Below, piece by piece: positions 1-5,751 of a stretch of 5,751 nucleotides of DNA. Below the pieces are notes generated by a model. The model did no database searches. It worked only from the letters and a program-made list of their open reading frames with translations, and was not told the origin of the DNA. The first letter of the stretch is position 1. Each line of letters starts with the position of its first letter. The stretch comes from an uncultured Ellagibacter sp. GTDB lineage: Bacteria; Actinomycetota; Coriobacteriia; Coriobacteriales; Eggerthellaceae. The stretch is taken from positions 1 through 5,751 of the forward strand of contig CAKUGU010000062.1 of the NCBI GenBank assembly GCA_934654815.1, in the 5' to 3' direction. The position numbers and the translations under genes are program-made.

Positions 1-3000
1 CTCGGCGGCGAGGACGCGAAGATCATCTACTTCGACAACGGCATCGAGCAGCGCATGAACGGCACGTGCGCGGGCGGCACGGGCGCGTTCATCGACCAGA
101 TGGCGGCGCTCCTCAACACCGACGCGGGCGGGCTCAACGAGCTCGCGAAGAACGCGACCACGATCTACCCGATCGCGAGCCGCTGCGGCGTGTTCGCGAA
201 GACCGACGTGCAGCCGCTTCTGAACGAAGGTGCGCGCAAGGAAGACATCGCGGCGTCGATCTTCCAGTCGGTGGTGACGCAGACCATTTCCGGCCTCGCG
301 TGCGGCCGGCCCATCCGCGGCTACGTGGCGTTTCTGGGCGGCCCCTTGCAGTACCTTCCTGAACTGCGCAAACGCTTCTATGAAACGCTCGATCTGGACG
401 AGGAGCACCGTATCGTCCCCGACAACGCGCACCTGTTCGTCGCGAGTGGCTGCGCCATCGCGGGCGCGGCGAGCCCGACCGTGCGCGCCGAGAAACTCGA
501 CGACGTGCTCGAGCGCCTGAAGAACCTGGGCGACATCCAAGGCTCCGAGGTCGTGCGCCTGCCGCCTTTGTTCGCGAACGACGCCGAGCTCGCCGAGTTC
601 AACGAGCGCCACGCCGCCGAGCGCGTGAAACGCGGAAGCCTCATGGACTACACGGGCACCGCCTACCTCGGGCTCGACGCCGGCTCGACCACGTTCAAGG
701 CCGCGCTCGTCGGCGACGACGGGAGCCTTCTGTGGTCGTACTACGTTTCGAACAAGGGCGACGTGCTCGGCTGCGCGAAGGCGGCCGTGGCGAAGCTGTA
801 CAACGACATGCCGGTCGACGCCGACACGGGCAAGCCGCTCGTCACCATCGGGCATGCTACCGTTACCGGCTACGGCGAGGCGCTTCTGCTCGAGGCGCTT
901 CGCGTCGACTCGGGCGAGATCGAGACGGTCGCGCACCTGCGCGGCGCCGAGGCGATGCTGCCGGGCGTCGAGTTCATCCTCGACATCGGCGGCCAGGACA
1001 TGAAGTGCCTGCGCGTGAAGAACGGCGTCATCGACCACATCATGTTGAACGAGGCGTGCTCGTCGGGCTGCGGCAGCTTCATCGAGAGCTTCGCGAGCGG
1101 CCTGAACCTCGACGTGTCCGAGTTCGCCAAGACCGCCATCCACGCAGAACATCCCGTTGACTTGGGAAGCCGCTGCACCGTGTTCATGAACTCGCGCGTG
1201 AAGCAGGCCCAGAAGGAAGGTGCCACCGTCGGCGACATCGCCGCGGGCCTTGCCATCTCGGTTATCAAGAACGCGCTGTTCAAGGTCATCAAGATCCGCG
1301 ACCCGCACGACGTCGGCAAGAAGGTCATCGTGCAGGGCGGCACGTTTTTGAACGACGCGGTGCTGCGCGCCTTCGAGCAGTTCGCGGGCGTGAACGCCGT
1401 CCGTCCCGACATCGCCGGCAACATGGGCGCGTACGGAGCGGCGCTGCTCGCGCGCGATCGCTACCGCAAGCAGGTGGCGGCGCTTGGGGCCTCCGGTCAG
1501 GCGGTTTCGGCGTCTGCGGAACGGAGCGAAGGCTGCGAAGCTTCTGAGCGCAGTTCTGCAGGCGGCGAAACCGACGCCCCGCAGGTCGTCTCGACCGCGA
1601 CCCCGCAGGTCAAGTCGACCCTGCTCTCGCTCGAGCAGATCGAGGCGCTTTCCCCCACGCATAAGACCGTGCGCTGCAAGGGCTGCTCGAACGCGTGCCT
1701 GCTCACCGTGAACGACTTCGGCCGCGACGAGACGACGGGCAAGCACCGCCGCTTCATCACCGGCAACCGCTGCGAGAAGGGCGCGGGCGCCCTCGACCGC
1801 AAGACGAAAGAGGTGCCGAACCTTTTCGAGTACAAGAGCAAGCGCCTGTTCGACCACTACAAGCCGCTTCCCGCCGACAAGGCGCCGCGCGGCACGGTGG
1901 GCATCCCGCGCGCGCTCAACATGTACGAGAACTACCCGTTCTGGTTCACGTTCTTCACGAAGCTCGGGTGGCGCGTGGTGCTTTCCGACCCGTCGACCAA
2001 GAAAACCTACGAGGCGGGCATCGAGTCGATGCCGTCCGAGAGCGTGTGCTACCCGGCGAAGCTGTCGCACGGGCACGTGATGAACCTGCTCGCCAAGCAC
2101 CCCGACTTCATCTGGTTCCCCTGCAGTAAGTGGGAGCGCCAGGAAGACGAAGGCGCGGGCAACCACTTCAACTGCCCGATCGTCGCGAGCTACGCCGAGG
2201 CGCTGCGCCTGAACATCGACGAGCTGCGCGAAAGCTCGACGGAGTTCCTGAACCCATGGCTGCCCTACGACCAGAAGGAGCACCTGAAGAAACGCCTCAT
2301 GGTGGAGCTCGTCGAGGCGCACCCCGAGCTCATGGGCGCGGGCCAGAAGGCGCCGACGCAAAGCGAGATCGACGCGGCGGTCGACGCGGCGTGGGCCGAG
2401 GACGAGGCGTTCAAGCGCGATATGCGCACGAAGGGCACCGAGGTCCTGAAGTGGATGGAGGAGACGGGGACGCACGGCATCGTGCTCGCCGGGCGCCCCT
2501 ACCATAACGACCCCGAGATCAACCACGCCATCCCCGAGCTGCTCACGAGCTTCGGGCTTGCGGTGCTCACCGAGGACTCCATCGCGCATCTGGCCACGCT
2601 TGAGCGCCCGATTCGCCTGGTCGACCAGTGGATGTACCACACACGCCTCTACGCCGCGGCGAAGGTGGCGACCGAGCGCCGCGACCTCGACCTCATCCAG
2701 CTGAATTCGTTCGGCTGCGGTCTCGACGCGCTCACCACCGACCAGGTGCAGGAAATCCTCGAAGCCGCCGGCAAGGTCTACACCGTGCTCAAGATCGACG
2801 AGGTGTCGAACCTGGGCGCCGCGCGCATCCGCGTGCGCAGCCTGCTCGCCGCCTTGAAGGATCAGGCCGACGACGAGGCCGAACGCGCCGCGAAGCCGAA
2901 GAGCTGCCCGGTGTGCGACGTCGAGATCAGCGCCGACGCCGTCCCCGATTCGTTCACCGAGAAGGCGTCGCCCGAGGTGCGCGAGGAGGTGAAGCAACGC

Positions 3001-4371
3001 GAGGGCGCGACCACCGAGTTCCCGCGCGCGACGTTCACCGAGAAGATGAAGGAGGAGGGCTACACCATCTTGGCCCCGCAGATGGCGCCCTACCACTTCG
3101 AGCTGCTCGTGCCCATCTTCAGCCGCTTCGGCTACAACGTCGAGCTTTTGCCGAGCGTCGACCACGGCGCGGTAGATGCGGGCCTGAAGTACGTGAACAA
3201 CGACATCTGCTACCCGTCGATCCTGGTCACCGGGCAAATCATGGAAGCGGTCATGTCGGGCCGCTACGACACCGACAAGCTCGCCGTGCTTATCACGCAG
3301 ACGGGTGGCGGCTGCCGTGCGACCAACTACATCTCGCTCATCCGCAAGGCGCTCGCGGCGGTGGGGCTCTCGCACATCCCGGTCATCGCGATCTCGTTCA
3401 AGGACCTCGGCGAGAAGAACCCGGGCTTCGAGATCACCCCGAAGATGCTGCTGCAGGCGGTGTACGCGCTGCAGTACGGCGACCTGCTCATGCAGTGCCT
3501 CTACCGCACGCGCCCCTACGAAGTTGAACCGGGCAGCGTGAACAGGCTGTTCGACCACTGGATGGTCGACTGCAAGGCGCAACTCGCGAAGGGTGTGAAG
3601 TACGGCGAGTTCAAGCGCACGGTGAACCAGATCGTCGAGGACTTCGACACCATCCCGCTCCAGGGCGAGGGGAAGAAGCCGCGCGTCGGCGTCGTCGGCG
3701 AGATCCTCGTGAAGTTCCACCCGACCGCGAACAACCAGGTGGTCGACGTGATCGAGCGCGAGGGATGCGAGGCCGTGGTGCCGGGGCTCATCGAGTTCTT
3801 CCTGTTCGGCGTCGCGGGCGGCATCTTCCAGAAGGACCCGCTCGGCCGCTCGGCGAAGGGCGCTCTCGGCAGCAAGATCGCGCTTTCCGCCATCAAGAAG
3901 TTCCGCGCGCCCGTGACGCGTGCGCTCGCCGAGTCGACGCGCTTCAACCCGCCTGCGAACATCTACGAGCTCGCCGAGTACGCAAGCGAGATCCTGTCGC
4001 TGTGCAACTCGATGGGCGAGGGGTGGCTGCTCACGGCGGAGATGGTCGAGCTCATCAAGACCGGCGCGCCGAACATCGTGTGCGCGCAGCCTTTCGCGTG
4101 TCTGCCGAACCATGTGGTGGGCAAGGCGGTCATCAAGGAGCTGCGTCGCCGCTACCCGGAGAGCAACATCGTCGCGGTCGACTACGATCCCGGCGCGTCG
4201 GAGGTGAACCAGCTCAACCGCATCAAGCTGATGATTTCGGTCGCGAAGGCGAACCTCGCCGAAAAGGAGGCCGAGGCCAAGGCGGCGCGCGATCGCTTCG
4301 TCGACGCCGATGGGTCGCACCGGCGCGCCGAAGACGGCGGCGCGCTCGAAGTCGAAACCGAGCTCGCATAA
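1..4371 (+). CDS. 2-hydroxyacyl-CoA dehydratase activase-related fusion protein (tandem BcrAD/BadFG ATPase + DUF2229/HgdB-like), 5' partial
   Basis: The reading frame is open from base 1 to the TAA at 4369-4371, giving 1456 visible residues. It is 5' truncated: the window opens inside LGGEDAK, the phosphate-binding motif of the first ATPase domain, so roughly the first 100-150 residues are missing (estimated from the 102-residue spacing of the equivalent motifs in domain 2). Domain 1 keeps [11 protein letters not shown] (Cys23) and SRCGVFAK (Cys62). Domain 2 (about 222-490) has DAGSTT (226-231), DIGGQD (328-333), [10 protein letters not shown] (Cys353, Cys357) and SRCTVF (Cys392). In HgdC-type activators the equivalent two cysteines bind a [4Fe-4S] cluster shared across a dimer, and ATP hydrolysis drives an electron into a 2-hydroxyacyl-CoA dehydratase. 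A low-complexity linker (about 490-545) leads to a CX2CX3CX24C cluster (559, 562, 566, 591). The DUF2229-like part (about 631-710) has SVCYPAK (Cys683). Further conserved-looking blocks are [13 protein letters not shown] (from 831), FGCGLD (Cys906), CPVC (969/972), NDICYPS (Cys1070), GGGCRATNY (Cys1105) and a C-terminal CAQPFACLP (1361/1367). No signal peptide or membrane segment is visible, so it is probably a cytosolic iron-sulfur protein. Family assignment is strong; the substrate is unknown, and no separate dehydratase gene lies in the window. Confidence 0.93.
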   Translation, partial: LGGEDAKIIYFDNGIEQRMNGTCAGGTGAFIDQMAALLNTDAGGLNELAKNATTIYPIASRCGVFAKTDVQPLLNEGARKEDIAASIFQSVVTQTISGLACGRPIRGYVAFLGGPLQYLPELRKRFYETLDLDEEHRIVPDNAHLFVASGCAIAGAASPTVRAEKLDDVLERLKNLGDIQGSEVVRLPPLFANDAELAEFNERHAAERVKRGSLMDYTGTAYLGLDAGSTTFKAALVGDDGSLLWSYYVSNKGDVLGCAKAAVAKLYNDMPVDADTGKPLVTIGHATVTGYGEALLLEALRVDSGEIETVAHLRGAEAMLPGVEFILDIGGQDMKCLRVKNGVIDHIMLNEACSSGCGSFIESFASGLNLDVSEFAKTAIHAEHPVDLGSRCTVFMNSRVKQAQKEGATVGDIAAGLAISVIKNALFKVIKIRDPHDVGKKVIVQGGTFLNDAVLRAFEQFAGVNAVRPDIAGNMGAYGAALLARDRYRKQVAALGASGQAVSASAERSEGCEASERSSAGGETDAPQVVSTATPQVKSTLLSLEQIEALSPTHKTVRCKGCSNACLLTVNDFGRDETTGKHRRFITGNRCEKGAGALDRKTKEVPNLFEYKSKRLFDHYKPLPADKAPRGTVGIPRALNMYENYPFWFTFFTKLGWRVVLSDPSTKKTYEAGIESMPSESVCYPAKLSHGHVMNLLAKHPDFIWFPCSKWERQEDEGAGNHFNCPIVASYAEALRLNIDELRESSTEFLNPWLPYDQKEHLKKRLMVELVEAHPELMGAGQKAPTQSEIDAAVDAAWAEDEAFKRDMRTKGTEVLKWMEETGTHGIVLAGRPYHNDPEINHAIPELLTSFGLAVLTEDSIAHLATLERPIRLVDQWMYHTRLYAAAKVATERRDLDLIQLNSFGCGLDALTTDQVQEILEAAGKVYTVLKIDEVSNLGAARIRVRSLLAALKDQADDEAERAAKPKSCPVCDVEISADAVPDSFTEKASPEVREEVKQREGATTEFPRATFTEKMKEEGYTILAPQMAPYHFELLVPIFSRFGYNVELLPSVDHGAVDAGLKYVNNDICYPSILVTGQIMEAVMSGRYDTDKLAVLITQTGGGCRATNYISLIRKALAAVGLSHIPVIAISFKDLGEKNPGFEITPKMLLQAVYALQYGDLLMQCLYRTRPYEVEPGSVNRLFDHWMVDCKAQLAKGVKYGEFKRTVNQIVEDFDTIPLQGEGKKPRVGVVGEILVKFHPTANNQVVDVIEREGCEAVVPGLIEFFLFGVAGGIFQKDPLGRSAKGALGSKIALSAIKKFRAPVTRALAESTRFNPPANIYELAEYASEILSLCNSMGEGWLLTAEMVELIKTGAPNIVCAQPFACLPNHVVGKAVIKELRRRYPESNIVAVDYDPGASEVNQLNRIKLMISVAKANLAEKEAEAKAARDRFVDADGSHRRAEDGGALEVETELA

Positions 4372-4454
4372 GGGGGCTCGCTTCCGCTGCCGGGCTGCCT
4401 TGCCCGCAAGGAGAATGCCGCTTAGGGTCGAATCGACCGAACAGAGCGCGGGCC

Positions 4455-4492
4455 AAACGGGGCGAATCGACGACGCGATTCGCCCCGTTTTT
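4455..4492 (+). terminator. Rho-independent terminator after the activase gene
   Basis: A perfect 15-bp stem is formed by 4455-4469 (AAACGGGGCGAATCG) and 4476-4490 (CGATTCGCCCCGTTT) with a 6-base loop ACGACG (4470-4475), followed by a run of five T at 4488-4492. It lies 83 bases after the TAA of the activase gene and is oriented to stop its transcript. The A-run at the left foot would also give a short U-tract on the opposite strand (AAA only), so bidirectional action is possible but weak. The T-run continues directly into the left arm of the neighbouring large inverted repeat. Confidence 0.92.
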
Positions 4493-4641
4493 CGAAAAGG
4501 CCCCAAAGTGCGAGGGCATGCGGGCATTCCCCGAGTAGAGGCGTGCAGGAGCTGCGCAAAACGCCTGGTCAAAAGGTTGTGACTTATCTGGCTACTCGCG
4601 CATTCGCGCCAACCCCTCGCACTTTGGGGCCTTTTCGAAAA
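4489..4641. repeat. Large inverted repeat with 28-bp perfect arms; structured RNA or repeat-element candidate
   Basis: Arm 4489-4516 (begins TTTTCGAAAAGGCCCC) is the exact reverse complement of 4614-4641 over 28 bases, with 97 bases between the arms. In the same register the pairing resumes after a partly mismatched stretch as CGAGTAG (4532-4538) with CTACTCG (4592-4598). Inside that, AGGCGT (4539-4544) can pair with ACGCCT (4561-4566), which itself encloses GCAG/CTGC (4545-4548 with 4552-4555), and GTCA (4568-4571) can pair with TGAC (4580-4583). The result would be a long closing helix and a branched top. No transposase gene and no target-site duplication are visible. It may be a transcribed structured RNA, a MITE- or BIME-like interspersed repeat, or a transcription/RNase III boundary. 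The inverted repeat itself is certain; its role is not. Confidence 0.9.
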
Positions 4642-4749
4642 CGAAACGCCGATCGAGCCGCAAAAATACCGCGCTTGCAAGGTTTCATTCGGGGAAGAGG
4701 CCTCGCGGCCGATCGTCTCAGCCGTTCGCGGTGGCTGGCGGCGCTTTTA

Positions 4750-4837
4750 TTTCAATCGTGTTTCGTGGTTGTCATAACCCTGTTACGAAACGGCGCATCG
4801 CGCGCAAGAGTCGGTACACTTCGCTTTACGCTGTAAT
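4750..4837 (+). promoter_or_regulatory. Putative promoter region for gltB (two weak candidates)
   Basis: A separate promoter is expected because a terminator stands upstream. Candidate A pairs TTTCAA (4750-4755) with CATAAC (4773-4778) at 17-base spacing, which would put the nested dyad over the promoter. Candidate B uses TGTAAT (4832-4837), five of six matches to the -10 consensus, with only a poor -35 (TCGGTA, 4811-4816, 15-base spacing). TTGTCA (4769-4774) is a good -35-like hexamer but has no acceptable -10 at normal spacing. None is convincing by eye. Confidence 0.22.
4760..4791. promoter_or_regulatory. Nested dyad upstream of gltB (possible operator or leader hairpin)
   Basis: GTTTCGT (4760-4766) is the reverse complement of ACGAAAC (4785-4791), and immediately inside the left arm GGTT (4767-4770) pairs with AACC (4776-4779) around GTCAT. 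The dyad lies about 82 bases before the gltB start codon, a reasonable place for a regulator binding site or a 5'-leader hairpin. It does not have a T-run after it, so it is not a terminator. I do not recognise the binding protein. Its match to GlnR or NtcA nitrogen boxes is poor. Confidence 0.4.
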
Positions 4838-4861
4838 CAGTAAAACGGCGGCATTGTAGAC

Positions 4862-4867
4862 GAAGGA
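4862..4867 (+). promoter_or_regulatory. Shine-Dalgarno sequence of gltB
   Basis: GAAGGA ends six bases before the ATG at 4874-4876, close to ideal spacing. It decides the start in favour of this ATG over the internal in-frame ATG at 4916 (Met15), which lacks a comparable site. The start also gives a propeptide of 42 residues before the catalytic cysteine, matching the length known for E. coli GltB. Confidence 0.8.
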
Positions 4868-4873
4868 CCGTAC

Positions 4874-5751
4874 ATGAACTCTCAAATTAGCGAACAGACG
4901 GAGCATGCGGCCTGCATGGGGGTGCAGGATCGCTCGGCGAGCACCGAACGAGACGCGCAGGCTTCCGGGCTCTATCGCTCTTCGTATGAACATGACGCAT
5001 GTGGCATCGGCGCGCTGGCGCACCTCAAGGGCGTGCGCAGCCATGCGATGCTCGATGACGCGCTTTCCGTGCTCGTGAACCTCGAGCATCGTGGCGGCAC
5101 GGGGCTTGAGCGCAACACCGGCGACGGCGCGGGCGTCCTGTTCCAGATTCCCCATCGCTTCTTCCGCAAAGAGGCCCAGAAAGAAGGGCATCTTCTGCCC
5201 GACGAAGGGGACTACGGCGTGGCGATGCTGTTCTTCCCCCATGACGACCCCACCGGCGTGCGCGACGCGAAGCGCACGTTCGAGGAAGGCTGCGCCGCCT
5301 GCGGCGTGCCGCTCATGTTCTGGCGCGAGGTGCCGGTCGACCCGCATGACCTGGGGCAAACCGCTCAAGCGTGCATGCCGACCATTCTGCAGGCGTTCCT
5401 GCTCCGTCCCGAAGGCGTTGCCGCCGGTCAGGATTTCGAGCGCAAGCTCTACGTGTGTCGCCGCACCATCGAGCGCGCCGCCGACGCCAACCCGGCGCTT
5501 GCCGGCAAGATCTTCTACGTGTGCTCCATGTCGTCGCGCACGATCGTGTACAAGGGCATGCTCGTCGCCACGCAGATGCGCCGCTTCTTCACCGACCTGA
5601 ACGACGCCGCGGTGGAAACCTCGCTCGCGCTCGTCCACTCGCGCTACTCCACGAACACCACGCCGTCGTGGGAGCGCGCGCACCCGAACCGCTACATCAT
5701 CCACAACGGCGAGATCAACACGCTGCGCGGCAACATCAGCTGGACGCGCGC
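4874..5751 (+). CDS. gltB: Glutamate synthase large (alpha) subunit, N-terminal glutaminase domain, 3' partial
   Basis: The ATG at 4874 opens a frame that runs off the window after 292 complete codons; full-length GltB proteins are about 1500 residues, so only the class II glutamine amidotransferase domain is seen. Residues 1-42 form a propeptide that is expected to be removed so that Cys43 (codon 5000-5002, in YEHDACGIG) becomes the N-terminal nucleophile that takes the amide from glutamine. Further family motifs are LEHRGGTG (70-77), TGDGAGVL (82-89), HSRYSTNT (255-262), PSWERAHPNRY and HNGEINTLRGN (277-287), which holds the glutamine-binding and oxyanion-hole residues. The missing part should carry the FMN and [3Fe-4S] synthase domain that makes glutamate from 2-oxoglutarate and ammonia channelled from this site. 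The enzyme is cytosolic and works with a small GltD-type electron-donor subunit, often encoded next door, but that region lies outside the window. Transcription is probably independent of the activase gene because of the terminator between them. Confidence 0.95.
   Translation, partial: MNSQISEQTEHAACMGVQDRSASTERDAQASGLYRSSYEHDACGIGALAHLKGVRSHAMLDDALSVLVNLEHRGGTGLERNTGDGAGVLFQIPHRFFRKEAQKEGHLLPDEGDYGVAMLFFPHDDPTGVRDAKRTFEEGCAACGVPLMFWREVPVDPHDLGQTAQACMPTILQAFLLRPEGVAAGQDFERKLYVCRRTIERAADANPALAGKIFYVCSMSSRTIVYKGMLVATQMRRFFTDLNDAAVETSLALVHSRYSTNTTPSWERAHPNRYIIHNGEINTLRGNISWTR

Larger units (their letters stand above)
4372..4873. other. Intergenic region between the activase gene and gltB
   Basis: This 502-base stretch shows no convincing gene. 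Open frames crossing it are short, lack a good ribosome binding site and run through the hairpin arms. From left to right it holds a small dyad CCTTG-CCCG-CAAGG (4398-4411), a 13-base near-palindrome GGTCGAATCGACC (4426-4438), the terminator (4455-4492), the large inverted repeat (4489-4641), a stretch with no structure that I can name (4642-4749), a nested dyad (4760-4791), and the gltB leader with its Shine-Dalgarno site. The T-rich and A-rich patches around 4661-4670 and 4745-4752 stand out against the GC-rich coding background, as expected for non-coding regulatory DNA. Confidence 0.8.

Noticed and set aside
55..57. ATG at 55 as the start of the activase gene
   Set aside because: The frame is open through base 1, and the codons before this ATG encode [11 protein letters not shown], a core ATPase motif. 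The ATG is an internal methionine of a truncated gene.
870..1424. Reverse-strand open frame of 184 codons inside the activase gene
   Set aside because: The + strand here encodes the conserved core of ATPase domain 2; the reverse frame is a byproduct of GC-rich codon use.
4310..4582. Frames of about 90 codons reading from the activase 3' end through the terminator
   Set aside because: They overlap the real gene out of frame and run through the terminator and hairpin arm. Low-complexity basic composition suggests chance frames.
4489..4641. Complete insertion sequence or MITE with target-site duplication
   Set aside because: There is no transposase frame, and the bases flanking the arms (CCCCGT on the left, CGAAAC on the right) are not a direct repeat, so an insertion cannot be shown from this copy alone.
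4771..4791. GlnR- or NtcA-type nitrogen box upstream of gltB
   Set aside because: GTC and TAC are ten bases apart instead of the eight of an NtcA site, and GTTAC is directly followed by GAAAC without the six-base spacing of GlnR boxes.
4543..4836. 97-codon + strand frame in the intergenic region
   Set aside because: It crosses the right arm of the inverted repeat and the nested dyad, has no credible ribosome binding site, and its protein resembles no family that I know.
4372..4873. CRISPR array, tRNA or known riboswitch in the intergenic region
   Set aside because: No regularly spaced direct repeats, no cloverleaf with a T-loop, and no familiar riboswitch core could be found by eye.
4826..5704. 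Reverse-strand open frame of 292 codons over gltB
   Set aside because: It is antiparallel to a clear gltB sequence, is Arg/His/Ala-rich as expected for shadow frames in GC-rich DNA, and has no recognisable motif.

Overview
The window is high-GC DNA with strong G/C preference at third codon positions. It holds two protein genes on the + strand, both cut by the window edges, separated by a 502-base intergenic region that is rich in inverted repeats. The protein types (a giant CoA-dehydratase activase fusion and a bacterial glutamate synthase), the codon use and the style of the sequence suggest an anaerobic, high-GC gut actinobacterium of the Eggerthellaceae type (Eggerthella, Gordonibacter or Adlercreutzia relatives). 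That assignment is an inference from general familiarity, not from a search.

Positions 1-4371 hold the last 1456 codons of a very large protein of the (R)-2-hydroxyacyl-CoA dehydratase activase-related family. In order it has: the rest of one BadF/BadG/BcrA/BcrD-type ATPase domain, a complete second such domain, a variable Ala/Ser/Glu linker, a four-cysteine cluster, and a long C-terminal half with two dehydratase-like (DUF2229 / HgdB-like) segments. The protein therefore joins a duplicated activator and a duplicated dehydratase-like module in one chain. The true start lies upstream of the window.

Positions 4372-4873 are intergenic. A strong rho-independent terminator (4455-4492) closes the activase unit. 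Its T-run runs directly into a 28-bp perfect inverted repeat (arms 4489-4516 and 4614-4641) that encloses further pairable segments. This is the least explained object in the window: it could be a structured RNA, a non-autonomous repeat element, or a transcription boundary. Downstream, a nested dyad (4760-4791) and weak promoter-like hexamers precede the next gene.

Positions 4874-5751 encode the first 292 residues of the large subunit of glutamate synthase (gltB), with a clear Shine-Dalgarno sequence, a 42-residue propeptide and the catalytic Cys43. The two genes have no obvious shared pathway. The terminator and the promoter-like region suggest that they are separate transcription units that happen to be adjacent.
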